A stretch of DNA of 64,000 bases, from positions 2,666,001 to 2,730,000 of the forward strand of contig OY782882.1 in the NCBI GenBank assembly GCA_963678485.1, given 5' to 3'. Of the stretch, positions 42,573 to 51,961 are shown one piece after another. Origin of the DNA: CALGYY01 sp963678485 (GTDB lineage: Bacteria > Bacteroidota > Bacteroidia > Bacteroidales > CAIWKO01). The position numbers were made by a program, and so were the translations under genes. Below the pieces are notes generated by a model that saw only the letters and a list, made by a program, of their open reading frames with translations, had not been told where the DNA came from and searched no databases. Within the stretch, counting starts at the first letter, position 1; each line of letters begins with the position of its first letter.

Positions 42573-43730
42573 TTACTTGAAAAGATAGGTGTTTGAGTGA
42601 ATCAGGTTTTTTGCGACATCTTTAAGTATATCGTTGGACATCATAATCATTTCAAGATCATTGGGGAATGGTCGGGGCTGTCCAAGCCGCTGACGCGTTT
42701 CCTGTTTCAGCGCATTGAGGTCGCCATGCGCCATCACAAACACATGATTAAAATCGGATTGCGCAGTTATAGGTTCTGATTTCAGTAACTGGCTGTTGGT
42801 ATTGTCGAAGAAATCCAGAACGCCGGAAACCATTGCCGATTTGCTCATACTGGTTTCAAGCAATTGGCAGGAAATCGTTTTGAATTTTGGTTCTTTGATG
42901 TCGTTTCCAGCACTATCTTTTTTTACGTTTCCATTTGCATCATAAACATACTTCCATCCATCTTCCACTTCACGACTTTCGACCCAGCTACGTTCATGTA
43001 TGCGTTCTGGAGTGACATCAATATCACGGATATTAAGAAGAACAACATTATCGTAGGATCTACCTGCCACCTCACTGGGATCAAAATTAACCCAACGTGT
43101 GTCAAGATCATTAATGGCAATCTTTAAAAGGTCTTCCTCGAAGCCAGCAGGTAGTACAACCGGTGCCACATTATTCATCTTAAATAATACGTTGGTGGTT
43201 CCCATTACAAGGGCATTTTGCAATTGAGTATCTACATCTTTGTAGTTGGCATAATAGCTTTTGACTTTCAAAAGATCTTCATATGCTTCGCGTGCAGCAA
43301 GTTTTTCGTTTTTTGCCAGCATACTCATTGCATGCGCATAAAAATATTCAGCGGCTTTTCTTTTGGCTTCTATAACGTCGTTGTCATAATCAGCAGCTTT
43401 AAATCCTATAGTGGAGAGCACTTCCGTAGGTAAGGTCTTAACTACATCCTGCCTGTATTTCAAACGTGAATATGTATCGAATACTTCTTCCCAAATATCT
43501 GGCTGACCAGATTTTTTCAAAAAATTAATGCGCTCAATATCGCGCTCATTGGCAATTCTAAGAGCCTCATTAAGCACTGCAATTTGTTTTATCTTGTCGG
43601 GATCCTTCTTAAGCTTACGTGTTGATTTATAAATGGCTTCATCGTAACGGCCGTTTCTTAAGAGGGTTTTTGATGACGCGCATGCTGTGAGAAGCAGGGC
43701 GCTGGCTAAAAGTACAAGAATCGGTTTCAT
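42573..43730 (-). CDS. Conserved lipoprotein with helical repeats
   Basis: 385 residues. Lipoprotein signal MKPILVLLASALLLTACASS, Cys17. Residues about 20-180 contain helical hairpins resembling TPR units (GRYDEAIYKSTRKLKKDPDK, AAREAYEDLLKVKSYYANYK), followed by a beta-rich C-terminal half. A -7 element TAAGTTTG lies at 43796-43803. I recognise it only as a lipoprotein of a type seen in Bacteroidota. It is divergent from the rfbA gene and ends in its own terminator. Confidence 0.7.
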   Translation of the reverse strand: MKPILVLLASALLLTACASSKTLLRNGRYDEAIYKSTRKLKKDPDKIKQIAVLNEALRIANERDIERINFLKKSGQPDIWEEVFDTYSRLKYRQDVVKTLPTEVLSTIGFKAADYDNDVIEAKRKAAEYFYAHAMSMLAKNEKLAAREAYEDLLKVKSYYANYKDVDTQLQNALVMGTTNVLFKMNNVAPVVLPAGFEEDLLKIAINDLDTRWVNFDPSEVAGRSYDNVVLLNIRDIDVTPERIHERSWVESREVEDGWKYVYDANGNVKKDSAGNDIKEPKFKTISCQLLETSMSKSAMVSGVLDFFDNTNSQLLKSEPITAQSDFNHVFVMAHGDLNALKQETRQRLGQPRPFPNDLEMIMMSNDILKDVAKNLIHSNTYLFK

Positions 43731-43795
43731 GGCACAGAGGTTTTGTGGGCGAAACGCAAAAGCTTTGCCAAAAGACCTTAGTGTCTGAAGGCGTG

Positions 43796-43803
43796 CAAAC
43801 TTA
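43796..43803 (-). promoter_or_regulatory. -7 promoter element TAAGTTTG
   Basis: Exact TAnnTTTG read leftwards, 65 bases before the ATG at 43730. Confidence 0.45.
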
Positions 43804-43913
43804 CGTCTTTTTGTTGGTTTGTTGTACGTAGGGTTCTCGCGTTATTGTATAGTTGAATTTGCTGTTATCTGAGTAATCATAACGTATTGCCATTGTTTGT
43901 ATATTCACAATTA

Positions 43914-43946
43914 TTGGGATTATGTGAAGATTATGTAGTAATTTTG
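43914..43946 (+). promoter_or_regulatory. Promoter of rfbA
   Basis: -33 TTG at 43914-43916, 22 bases, -7 TAATTTTG at 43939-43946. Confidence 0.5.
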
Positions 43947-44069
43947 AGCCCCCTTAACAAGGTATTAACGACGATCTCAATTTTCTTATTAAGATGATCG
44001 TTGCGCGTTGTCCCAAGCTAAGAGATAGATACAACTGTTCATACATAGAATCAAACACCTGAGACTACG

Positions 44070-44930
44070 ATGAAAGGAATTATTTTGGCCGGTGGATCCG
44101 GCACCCGTTTATATCCTTTGACTCTTGCCATGAGCAAGCAGATGATGCCCATTTATGACAAGCCTATGATTTATTATCCACTTTCGGTGCTTATGATGGC
44201 TGGCATTAATGATGTGTTGATTATATCTACGCCTGAAGATTTGCCCAATTTTGAAAGACTACTGGGCGATGGCCGTAACCTTGGCTGCAACTTCAGTTAT
44301 GCAGTTCAGGCCGTGCCAAACGGTCTTGCACAGGCGTTTGTTATTGGAAAGGAATTCATTGGTAAGGAAAAAGTATCATTAATTCTGGGGGATAATATTT
44401 TTTACGGTGCCGGACTGCAAAAGACCTTACAGGAGAACAACGATCCTCAGGGAGGTACGGTGTTCGCTTATCATGTCTCGGATCCGCAGCGCTATGGCGT
44501 GGTTGAGTTTGATAAAGACAACAAGGCTGTTTCTATTGAGGAAAAGCCAGAGCAACCGAAGAGTAATTATGCTGTTCCCGGATTATACTTTTATGATAAT
44601 TCTGTAATTGATGTTGCGCAAAGCATAAAGCCGAGTAAACGCGGTGAATATGAGATTACGGATGTAAATAGATATTATTTGCAGGAAGAAAAATTGAAAG
44701 TTGCAGTACTTACAAGAGGTACAGCGTGGCTGGATACAGGAACTTTTGCTTCGTTGTTGCAGGCGTCGCAATACGTTCAGGTAATCGAAGACCGACAGAA
44801 CTTAAAGATTGGCTGTATCGAAGAGGTGGCTTACAGGATGGGTTTTATTGGCAAGGAACAATTGAGAGCTATCGCTGAGAAACTGATAAAAAGCGGATAC
44901 GGCGAATACTTACTAGGAATTATTGATTGA
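44070..44930 (+). CDS. rfbA: Glucose-1-phosphate thymidylyltransferase
   Basis: 286 residues, the usual length of RmlA/RfbA. The nucleotide-binding signature GIILAGGSGTRLYPLT is at 3-18, followed by the substrate segments KQMMPIYDKPMIYYPLS, LGDNIFYG and RGTAWLDTGT. It joins dTTP and glucose-1-phosphate to dTDP-glucose, the first step to dTDP-rhamnose and other deoxysugars for surface polysaccharide. The rest of the dTDP-rhamnose pathway is not next to it; a sugar-nucleotide epimerase follows 74 bases downstream. Confidence 0.95.
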   Translation: MKGIILAGGSGTRLYPLTLAMSKQMMPIYDKPMIYYPLSVLMMAGINDVLIISTPEDLPNFERLLGDGRNLGCNFSYAVQAVPNGLAQAFVIGKEFIGKEKVSLILGDNIFYGAGLQKTLQENNDPQGGTVFAYHVSDPQRYGVVEFDKDNKAVSIEEKPEQPKSNYAVPGLYFYDNSVIDVAQSIKPSKRGEYEITDVNRYYLQEEKLKVAVLTRGTAWLDTGTFASLLQASQYVQVIEDRQNLKIGCIEEVAYRMGFIGKEQLRAIAEKLIKSGYGEYLLGIID

Positions 44931-45004
44931 CGAAACGCAGGGTATTATTCTTCACCGGAGCAACCCAAATGGGAACTCGCCCGTCATACTAAAAAGCATA
45001 TTGC

Positions 45005-45955
45005 ATGAGGACAATTTTAATCACAGGAGGAGCTGGTTTCATCGGTAGTGCACTTGCCGAACGGGCAATACAAGACACGGAAAACTATGTTGTAATTGTC
45101 GACAATCTTTCTACCGGAAGTATCTCAAAGCTACCAGCATCCCAAAAAACAAACTGGCGATTTATAAAGTGTGATGTAAATAATTTCGAGGATATATCCA
45201 GTGTGATGCAGGCGTTTCGCTTCGATTATGTTTTTCATTATGCCGCAGTTGTTGGGGTTCAGCGTACCCAGGACAATCCTGTAAATGTTCTTCATGATGT
45301 GCATGGTTTTGAAAACATCATGACACTTAGCAAGAATACAGGGGTTAAAAGAGTATATTTTTCATCATCTTCTGAAGTGTATGGTGAGCCTATGGAGCTG
45401 CCACAAAATGAAGAAACTACGCCCTTGAACTCCAGAGTTCCCTATGCTGTAGTTAAAAATCTTGGTGAGGCTTTTTTACGGTCATACCAAAAGGAATTTG
45501 GTTTGGATTACACCATTTTCCGATTTTTTAATACTTACGGATGTAAGCAAAGTAAGGATTTTGTCATGTCGCGCTTTATTGGACTCGCTCTTAAACATCA
45601 GGATATTCACATCTTTGGGGATGGTCAGCAAACCCGAACCTTTTGCTATATTGGTGATAATATTGAGGCGACCTACAATAAGTTTATGGAGGCTGTTGCC
45701 AGCAACAACGGGGATAACGAAGTAATAAATATCGGTTGCGATAATGAAATATCCATTCTTGACTTGGCTAGGCTTATCGTATCCAAGACCGGATCAAAAT
45801 CACGCATAATACATGTCCCGCCATTGCCAGAAGGCGACATGCACCGGCGTTTACCCGATATTACTAAAATGAAAAGATTGCTTGGCCGTTCTCATGTGCC
45901 ATTGGAAGAAGGCATCGAAAAAATTCTGGTGAATCCGCTGTTCCTGAATTATTAA
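45005..45955 (+). CDS. NAD-dependent sugar-nucleotide epimerase/dehydratase
   Basis: 316 residues, short-chain dehydrogenase extended family. NAD-binding motif TGGAGFIGS near the N-terminus, VFHYAAVVGVQ, catalytic Ser cluster FSSSSEVYGE and Tyr/Lys pair in PYAVVKNLGE, then FNTYGCKQ. The pattern fits UDP-glucuronate decarboxylase or a UDP-glucose 4-epimerase-like enzyme; the exact substrate cannot be set from motifs. It follows rfbA and probably works in surface polysaccharide synthesis. Confidence 0.82.
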   Translation: MRTILITGGAGFIGSALAERAIQDTENYVVIVDNLSTGSISKLPASQKTNWRFIKCDVNNFEDISSVMQAFRFDYVFHYAAVVGVQRTQDNPVNVLHDVHGFENIMTLSKNTGVKRVYFSSSSEVYGEPMELPQNEETTPLNSRVPYAVVKNLGEAFLRSYQKEFGLDYTIFRFFNTYGCKQSKDFVMSRFIGLALKHQDIHIFGDGQQTRTFCYIGDNIEATYNKFMEAVASNNGDNEVINIGCDNEISILDLARLIVSKTGSKSRIIHVPPLPEGDMHRRLPDITKMKRLLGRSHVPLEEGIEKILVNPLFLNY

Positions 45956-45961
45956 GATATC

Positions 45962-46525
45962 TTATACCGTCATAATATCTTTTTCCTTAATCTCTAAAGC
46001 TTTATCAATTTTAGAGATATAGGTATTGGTAGCTTCCTGAATATCGTGCTCAAGCTTTTTAATATCGTCTTCGGGAACGCCTTGTTTTTCGAGCTTTTTG
46101 GCAGTTTCGTTCGATGTCCGGCGAATATTCCTAACAGATACGCGGGCATTTTCTGCTTCCGTTTTTGCTCTTTTTACGAGGTCTTTACGACGTTCTTCCG
46201 TCAAAGGAGGAACGATAATACGGAGCACTTCACCTTCATTTTTTGGATTAAATCCAAGATTGGCGGCCATGATAGCTTTTTCAATCAGCGATAATACACT
46301 TTTATCCCAGGGCTGAACAATGATTTGCTTTGCGTCAGGGGTATTGATATTTGAAAGCTGATCCAGCGGGGTCATAGCGCCATAATAATCCACACGGATT
46401 CCATCAAGCATTTGCGGGGAGGCTTTCCCAGTACGAATTTTTTGAAATTCCTTTTCAAGATGGGCAACTGCGGTTGCCATGCCTTCCTGGGTTTCTTCGA
46501 GACAAAACTGGGCTTCTTCGTGCAT
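45962..46525 (-). CDS. frr: Ribosome recycling factor
   Basis: 187 residues from ATG 46525, the typical length; the longer frame begins at a TTG. Hallmarks: LEKEFQKIRTGKASPQMLDG, YYGAMTPLDQLSNINTPDAK, PPLTEERRKDLVKRAK and VRNIRRTSNE. It splits the post-termination ribosome with EF-G. It is last in the leftward translation operon after pyrH, as is usual. Confidence 0.96.
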   Translation of the reverse strand: MHEEAQFCLEETQEGMATAVAHLEKEFQKIRTGKASPQMLDGIRVDYYGAMTPLDQLSNINTPDAKQIIVQPWDKSVLSLIEKAIMAANLGFNPKNEGEVLRIIVPPLTEERRKDLVKRAKTEAENARVSVRNIRRTSNETAKKLEKQGVPEDDIKKLEHDIQEATNTYISKIDKALEIKEKDIMTV

Positions 46526-46557
46526 ATGATTCAATTTTTAATTCTGGTTCAACAGTA

Positions 46558-47265
46558 TTAGGGATGTATTAAGGTGCCTGTATTTCCGCCAGTACAAACG
46601 CTTAAAAGATTTCCGGCTTTGTTCATGTCGAAAACAATCAACGGCATTTTATTCTCTTTACACAACGTAAAGGCCGTCAAATCCATAATTTCAAGGCCTT
46701 TATCATAAGCTTCCTGGAAGCTGATCTTTTCAAACTTTGTTGCTGTTTTGTCTTTTTCAGGGTCAGCGGTATATACGCCGTCAACACGTGTACCTTTAAG
46801 AATTACGTCGGCTTGAATTTCCAGCGCTCGCAGTGCAGCTGCAGTATCGGTAGTGAAATACGGATTGCCCGTACCGCCTGCAATTATGACCACGGTCTTT
46901 TTCTCCAACAGTTCAACGGCAGTTTTTCCATACATTGGATCGCAAACCCCTTGAATGGGGAGACCAGAAAGCAAGGTGGTTTTTATGCCAGCCTCATTCA
47001 TGGCCGATTCCAGAGCCAGACTGTTGATAATAGTCGCAAGCATTCCCATGGTGTCGCCGTTAACGCGATTCATTCCTTCTGATGCAGCTTTTAGTCCTCT
47101 GAAAATGTTTCCACCGCCGATTACAATGGCGATTTCAATACCCAGGGAGGCAACGGCAGCGATTTCTTTCACATATTCATTCAAACGCTTGGCGTCGATT
47201 CCATAGTTTTTTTCTCCCATCAGGGATTCGCCGCTAAGCTTTAAGAGTATTCTTTTTGGTTTCAT
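46558..47265 (-). CDS. pyrH: UMP kinase
   Basis: 235 residues from ATG 47265; the longer frame adds an unsupported hydrophobic leader. Motifs: RILLKLSGESLMGE, VIGGGNIFRG, TAALRALEIQADVILKGTRV and DLTAFTLCKENKMPLIVFDM. It phosphorylates UMP to UDP with ATP and acts as a hexamer. The order tsf-pyrH-frr supports the call. Confidence 0.96.
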   Translation of the reverse strand: MKPKRILLKLSGESLMGEKNYGIDAKRLNEYVKEIAAVASLGIEIAIVIGGGNIFRGLKAASEGMNRVNGDTMGMLATIINSLALESAMNEAGIKTTLLSGLPIQGVCDPMYGKTAVELLEKKTVVIIAGGTGNPYFTTDTAAALRALEIQADVILKGTRVDGVYTADPEKDKTATKFEKISFQEAYDKGLEIMDLTAFTLCKENKMPLIVFDMNKAGNLLSVCTGGNTGTLIHP

Positions 47266-47347
47266 AGCCAGAATCTGAATTCGCTGTAAAATTAAAAAAA
47301 AAGAGAGAAGCAAGGTTCTCTCTTTAAAAAAGGTATTAAGTAAGATA

Positions 47348-48175
47348 TTAACCTAAGGCAATTCTTTTGAAACTGGTTACCTTCAAATCTTTATCTGTTT
47401 CTTCGAGATGCTGACGTACTGATTTCTTTGAATCGCGGACAAAGTCCTGATTGAGCAACGTACATTCTTTGAAGAATTTGTTGAGTTTACCCTGAGCAAT
47501 TTTTTCAAGCATTTCCTCTGGTTTGCCTTCCTGACGTGCCTGATCTTTTCCAATTTCAAGTTCCCTTGCAATGGTTTCAGCATCCACGTCATCTTTGTCG
47601 ATAGCCACAGGATTCATAGCTGCAATCTGCATAACTACTTCTCTGCAAGCTTGTTCAGGAGCATTGGCTTTATTGTAACCAATAAGAGCAGCAAGTTTAC
47701 CGGTCATATGGTTATAAAGGAAAACACTTGGGGCTTCGATAAATACAAATTCTCCAAGTTCCATTTTTTCTCCAGTTTTACCAATCAAATCAGTAATATT
47801 TTCGGAGACTGTTCTTCCGTTAAGGGTAAGATTTCTAAGATCTTCAACAGTAGCTGGTTTGTTAGCAATTGCTAAATCTACAATAGCATTGGCTAATGCG
47901 CCGAATTCTTCGTTCTTAGCAACAAAGTCAGTTTCGCAATTCAACATAACGATAACGCCAAAGTTTCCTTCAGCATTGAGTTTTGCTATAACGCGACCTT
48001 CTGTAGCTGAGCGGTCAGCACGTTTATTTGCGACTTTCTGTCCTTTTTTTCTCAGGATATCAATAGCATTTTCGAAATTACCATCGGCTTCCACCAAGGC
48101 ATTCTTGCAATCCATCATTCCGGCACCGGTCTGTTGGCGGAGTTTGTTTACTTCCGCTGCTGTTATATTTGCCAT
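47348..48175 (-). CDS. tsf: Elongation factor Ts
   Basis: 275 residues. N-terminal UBA-like domain MANITAAEVNKLRQQTGAGM then MDCKNALVEA and KGQKVANKRADRSATEG; core motif VIVMLNCETDFVAKNEEF. It exchanges GDP for GTP on EF-Tu. It starts 21 bases after rpsB. Confidence 0.97.
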   Translation of the reverse strand: MANITAAEVNKLRQQTGAGMMDCKNALVEADGNFENAIDILRKKGQKVANKRADRSATEGRVIAKLNAEGNFGVIVMLNCETDFVAKNEEFGALANAIVDLAIANKPATVEDLRNLTLNGRTVSENITDLIGKTGEKMELGEFVFIEAPSVFLYNHMTGKLAALIGYNKANAPEQACREVVMQIAAMNPVAIDKDDVDAETIARELEIGKDQARQEGKPEEMLEKIAQGKLNKFFKECTLLNQDFVRDSKKSVRQHLEETDKDLKVTSFKRIALG

Positions 48176-48196
48176 GTTACTTTAATGTTTATTTGA

Positions 48197-49117
48197 TTAT
48201 TTCTTGGTGATGATTTTTTTAGGACCAATTTTTTTAGCTGGAGCTGGGAGATCAGAAGCATCTTTCATTTTAACGGAGATGTCTTTTTTCAACGCTAATT
48301 TCTTTGCAACTAATTCTTCGTCGTCATCCGCGCCAATTTCGAGATCGTCAGCATTAATGCCATCTTCGTCGAGGTCCATATTTTCTTCGCGTTCTTCTTC
48401 ATCTTCACGATCCTGCTTGTCTTTAGCGAGTTTTCTTTCGGCTAAGCCTTCTTCGATAGCTTCGATCATGGTTCCAATAATGAGAGCGATAGATTTTGAT
48501 GCATCATCATTAGCTGGAATAGCAAAGTCCACATCATTGGGATTACTATTGGTATCAACGATAGCAAAGGTAGGGATGCTGAGTTTGCGAGCTTCATTAA
48601 CTGCGATACGTTCTTTGAGAATATCAACAACAAACAATGCAGCGGGGAGACGGGTAAGGTCAACGATAGAGCCTAAGTTCTTCTCGAGTTTTGCACGTTC
48701 GCGGGTAATCTGGAGGCGTTCGCGTTTTGATATTTTGAGGAAAGATTCGTCGTTCTTCATTTTATCGATAGAAGCCATTTTGCGGACAGCTTTACGGATA
48801 GTGGCAAAGTTGGTAAGCATACCACCGGGCCATCTTTCAGTAACGTAAGGCATATTAACCCTGCGTACTAATTCTCCAACGATTTCTTTAGCCTGTTTTT
48901 TTGTAGCAACAAATAAAATGCGCTTTCCGGATTTTGCAACCTGCTTCAACGCGGCAGCTGCTTCATCCATTTTAGCCATTGTTTTGTGAAGGTCGATAAT
49001 GTGAATCCCGTTACGCTCCATAAAAATATATGGTGCCATATTGGGGTTCCATTTTCTTCTAAGGTGTCCAAAATGTACACCTGCATCTAATAATTCCTGA
49101 AAAGTTGGTTTTGCCAT
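48197..49117 (-). CDS. rpsB: 30S ribosomal protein S2, acidic C-terminal extension
   Basis: 306 residues from ATG 49117 (MAKPTFQELLDAGVHFGH); a start at 49144 would add nine. Core S2 motifs: FGHLRRKWNPNMAPYIFMER, RWPGGMLTNF, RLPAALFVVDI and NPNDVDFAIPANDDA. The core ends near residue 230. What follows is a charged tail with an acidic run (EDEEEREENMDLDEDG) and then a Lys/Pro-rich end (KKIGPKKIITKK). Tails of this kind occur in some Bacteroidota S2 proteins; this one is long. Confidence 0.95.
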   Translation of the reverse strand: MAKPTFQELLDAGVHFGHLRRKWNPNMAPYIFMERNGIHIIDLHKTMAKMDEAAAALKQVAKSGKRILFVATKKQAKEIVGELVRRVNMPYVTERWPGGMLTNFATIRKAVRKMASIDKMKNDESFLKISKRERLQITRERAKLEKNLGSIVDLTRLPAALFVVDILKERIAVNEARKLSIPTFAIVDTNSNPNDVDFAIPANDDASKSIALIIGTMIEAIEEGLAERKLAKDKQDREDEEEREENMDLDEDGINADDLEIGADDDEELVAKKLALKKDISVKMKDASDLPAPAKKIGPKKIITKK

Positions 49118-49216
49118 TGGTTTGTTATTTATGTTTACATTCATCTAGTACAATCCGCAGGTAGTTCCACATAAGCGGAAGTCCTGCCGATTTGGATACT
49201 AAACATAATCTGAAAA

Positions 49217-49603
49217 TTATCGTTTGCTGAACTGGAATCTCTTACGAGCTTTTTTCTGTCCCGGTTTCTTTCTTTCAACCATACGTGGGTCGCGACGAAG
49301 CAGTTCTTTTGCTTTTAAAGCAGGCCTGTATTCAGGATTGATTTTGCAAAGTGCGCGTGCGAGGGCAAGGGCAAGGGCTCCAGCCTGACCTTTATAACCA
49401 CCACCATCAATATTAACGATGATGTCATATTTTCCCATTACATTTGAAATTGCCAGTGGCTCTTCTACTTGATATTGCAGAACGCTGGTTGGAAAATATT
49501 CCTTATAATCTTTGTTGTTAACGCGGATTTGACCACTACCATCATTAACAAAAACACGGGCAACGGCCGTTTTTCTTCTTCCTAATGCGTTTACCATTTC
49601 CAT
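49217..49603 (-). CDS. rpsI: 30S ribosomal protein S9
   Basis: 128 residues. GRRKTAVARVFVNDGSGQIR at the start and the C-terminal RNA-binding end MVERKKPGQKKARKRFQFSK with Lys-Arg terminus are definitive. It follows rplM by 16 bases, the usual L13-S9 pair. Confidence 0.97.
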   Translation of the reverse strand: MEMVNALGRRKTAVARVFVNDGSGQIRVNNKDYKEYFPTSVLQYQVEEPLAISNVMGKYDIIVNIDGGGYKGQAGALALALARALCKINPEYRPALKAKELLRRDPRMVERKKPGQKKARKRFQFSKR

Positions 49604-49619
49604 ATTATCAATCTTGGAA

Positions 49620-50075
49620 TTATCTTATTGAACTTATTTTTATAGCTTTTGGATTCTGACCTTGGTGAGGATGCTCTGTTCCTGCATAAACATAAAGGCT
49701 GCGGAATAATTCAGCACCCAGTTTGTTTTTTGGCAGCATACCACGAATGGCGTGCTCAAGGATCTCTTCCGGTTTTTTCTTCAGCAATTCAGCTGGTGTA
49801 GCAAAACGCTGTCCTCCAGGATGTCCAGTGTGGCGGACATATTCCTTTTCGGTAAGCTTCATACCGGTAAATTTCACCTTTTCGGCGTTTATAATGATCA
49901 CGTTGTCACCGCAATCCAAATTCGGAGTGTACAGGGTCTTATGTTTACCCCTGAGTAATACGGCCACCTGAGTGGCTAAACGTCCAACGATTTCATTTTC
50001 TGCATCAATAAGATACCATTCTTTCTGAAGTTCATCCTTTTTGGCAGAGCGCGTTTTATAACTTAATGTATCCAT
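49620..50075 (-). CDS. rplM: 50S ribosomal protein L13
   Basis: 151 residues from ATG 50075; the longer frame starts with TTG and adds two. Motifs: WYLIDAENEIVGRLATQVAV, GDNVIIINAEKVKFTGMK, HTGHPGG and GMLPKNKLG. First gene of the translation operon. Confidence 0.97.
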   Translation of the reverse strand: MDTLSYKTRSAKKDELQKEWYLIDAENEIVGRLATQVAVLLRGKHKTLYTPNLDCGDNVIIINAEKVKFTGMKLTEKEYVRHTGHPGGQRFATPAELLKKKPEEILEHAIRGMLPKNKLGAELFRSLYVYAGTEHPHQGQNPKAIKISSIR

Positions 50076-50126
50076 CTTCAATTGAATTTCAAATTCATTA
50101 CCAATTATTTACACAAAATGGGGGTG

Positions 50127-50157
50127 CAAAGGTAGAAATATTTTTTGATTAAACAAA
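50127..50157 (-). promoter_or_regulatory. Promoter of the rplM operon
   Basis: Read leftwards: TTTG (50157-50154), 19 bases, TACCTTTG (50134-50127). This is an exact match to both parts of the Bacteroidota promoter with the ideal spacing, the best in the window. The leader is about 45 bases. Confidence 0.8.
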
Positions 50158-50245
50158 TTTGTCAACATTATTGTGTTAATTATTTTGAAAAAAATCAACC
50201 ATGAAACAATTTCGGCATAAAATGATGTCCCTTTTGTAAAATTCT

Positions 50246-50253
50246 TACCTTTG
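50246..50253 (+). promoter_or_regulatory. -7 promoter element TACCTTTG
   Basis: Exact TAnnTTTG, 38 bases before the ATG at 50292. Confidence 0.55.
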
Positions 50254-50291
50254 CGGCCATTAACACAGAAATTAATCTTAAAAAAAACCGT

Positions 50292-51035
50292 ATGAAAAGG
50301 AACATGCTTATCAGTATTGCATTGATCATTGGATTCGGATTTTTTGCCGCTTGTACTACTGGCGACAAAACCGCTGATCTGAAGACCAAGAGCGATAGTA
50401 TTGGTTATGTAATTGGAGCCAACATCGGCGCCAATCTGGCACAGAACATCAAACGCGATTCATTAGATTTCGGTACCGAAGCTTTGGTACAGGGTTTCAT
50501 GGATGCATTAAATGGAATTGACTCCACTGTTTTCACCAACGAACAGAAGCAAACCATTATGGCTAATTTCCAGAAGGAAATGCAGGAAAAGCAAATGCAG
50601 AAACTTGCTCAGGCTTCCGGTCCTAATAAAGCTGCTGGTGCAAAATGGTTAGAAGAGAATAAAAAGAAAGAAGGTGTTGTAGTTACTGCAAGCGGACTGC
50701 AATATAAAGTTATCAAAGCTGGAAACGGTGCCACACCAACCGCTAATGATAATGTAACCGTTAATTACGAAGGAAAATTAATCGATGGAAAAATCTTCGA
50801 TTCTTCTTTCGAACGTAAACAACCAGCATCTTTTCTTCTTTCGAATGTTATCCCCGGATGGCAAGAAGGCTTAATGCTCATGAAAGAGGGCGCTAGCTAC
50901 GAACTTTATATCCCAAGTGATCTTGGTTATGGTGATCAGGGTTATCCACCCGATATCCCCGGCGGTTCAGTGCTGATTTTCAAGGTAGACCTCATGAAAG
51001 TTGAAGCTGCCAAAGCTGCACAACCACAGAAATAA
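50292..51035 (+). CDS. FKBP-type peptidyl-prolyl isomerase, lipoprotein
   Basis: 247 residues. Lipoprotein signal with Cys21 (MKRNMLISIALIIGFGFFAA, then C). A helical dimerisation part (about 30-125) is followed by the FKBP domain (130-240): VTVNYEGKLIDGKIFDSSFE, VIPGWQEGLMLMKEG, YELYIPSDLGYGDQG and IPGGSVLIFKVDL. This is the Mip/FkpA arrangement, an envelope foldase. It has its own promoter and terminator. A soluble paralogue follows directly. Confidence 0.93.
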   Translation: MKRNMLISIALIIGFGFFAACTTGDKTADLKTKSDSIGYVIGANIGANLAQNIKRDSLDFGTEALVQGFMDALNGIDSTVFTNEQKQTIMANFQKEMQEKQMQKLAQASGPNKAAGAKWLEENKKKEGVVVTASGLQYKVIKAGNGATPTANDNVTVNYEGKLIDGKIFDSSFERKQPASFLLSNVIPGWQEGLMLMKEGASYELYIPSDLGYGDQGYPPDIPGGSVLIFKVDLMKVEAAKAAQPQK

Positions 51036-51054
51036 TTCTTTTTGAAGAGTATAA

Positions 51055-51083
51055 AAGGGAATCGGTTTATCCGGTTCCCTTTT
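51055..51083 (+). terminator. Intrinsic terminator
   Basis: AAGGGAATCGG, short loop, CCGGTTCCCTT, then a T run. Follows the first FKBP gene. Confidence 0.75.
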
Positions 51084-51193
51084 TTTTTTGAAAAAGAGGT
51101 CAGTTTCCACAGATTAAAATCCTTAGCTTGTCCTGTAATTTGCGAGCTTAGTCGAAAAACCGTATGATTCTTAGATAGAATCATTAATTATCC

Positions 51194-51201
51194 TAAATTT
51201 G
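51194..51201 (+). promoter_or_regulatory. -7 promoter element TAAATTTG
   Basis: Exact TAnnTTTG, 24 bases before the ATG at 51226. Confidence 0.5.
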
Positions 51202-51225
51202 CCACCTAATCATTAAACTACCGAT

Positions 51226-51939
51226 ATGAAGAGAAACATTTTGTTATTCACAGTGTGTCTTGTAGCAATGCTGGCTTCTGCGAACGCCACTTTTGCTCAG
51301 AAAAAACCAAAAAAGGGAACGGTTGAACTGCTCACCACCCGCGATTCTATTAGTTATATCATTGGGCAGGATGTTGGCGGAAGCCTTATGAAAAATGAGA
51401 TCGATGTAAATGTGGATGCTTTTGTTAAAGGACTTTCAGATGCATTAAAAGCGATGGATAGCCTTATCCCTGAAGCACGCAAAGTAGCGATTATGACAAA
51501 ATTTCAACAAGACATGCAACTTAAACAACAAGCAAATATGAACAAAGAGTCAGATGCAAACAAATTGGCAGGCAAAACCTTTATGGAAGCCAATCTTAAA
51601 AAAGAAGGTGTGAAGCAAACCGCTTCCGGACTTCAATACAAAGCAATTAAAGAAGGAACAGGAAAAAAACCAACCGCAGAAAGCAAGGTGACCGTAAATT
51701 ATGAAGGTAAATTAATCGACGGAAAAATCTTTGACTCTTCCTATGAACGTGGACAAACCGCTACCTTCCCATTGAATGGGGTAATTCCAGGATGGACGGA
51801 AGGTTTACAGTTAATGACAGAAGGTTCAATTTATGAGCTCTATATTCCTAGTGATTTGGCCTATGGCGATCGCGGAAATCAAGCAATCCCGGGCGGATCA
51901 ACATTAATTTTCAAAGTCGAATTAATAAAAGTTGAGTAG
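51226..51939 (+). CDS. FKBP-type peptidyl-prolyl isomerase, periplasmic
   Basis: 237 residues. Signal peptide ending at about residue 24 (NATFAQ), with no lipobox Cys. Same build as its neighbour: helical N-terminal part, then FKBP domain with VTVNYEGKLIDGKIFDSSYE, VIPGWTEGLQLMTEG, YIPSDLAYGDRGN and IPGGSTLIFKVEL. The two genes are evident tandem duplicates, one lipid-anchored and one soluble. It is followed 22 bases later by the peptidase gene. Confidence 0.93.
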   Translation: MKRNILLFTVCLVAMLASANATFAQKKPKKGTVELLTTRDSISYIIGQDVGGSLMKNEIDVNVDAFVKGLSDALKAMDSLIPEARKVAIMTKFQQDMQLKQQANMNKESDANKLAGKTFMEANLKKEGVKQTASGLQYKAIKEGTGKKPTAESKVTVNYEGKLIDGKIFDSSYERGQTATFPLNGVIPGWTEGLQLMTEGSIYELYIPSDLAYGDRGNQAIPGGSTLIFKVELIKVE

Positions 51940-51961
51940 TAACCACTAATCCAAATTAAAT

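Larger units (their letters stand above)
43731..44069. other. Divergent intergenic region
   Basis: Holds the promoters of the lipoprotein gene (left) and rfbA (right). The rfbA leader is about 120 bases, long for this window; I see no riboswitch that I can name in it. Confidence 0.5.

Noticed and set aside
43947..44069. Riboswitch in the rfbA leader
   Set aside because: The leader is about 120 bases but I find no conserved riboswitch core or terminator/antiterminator pair.
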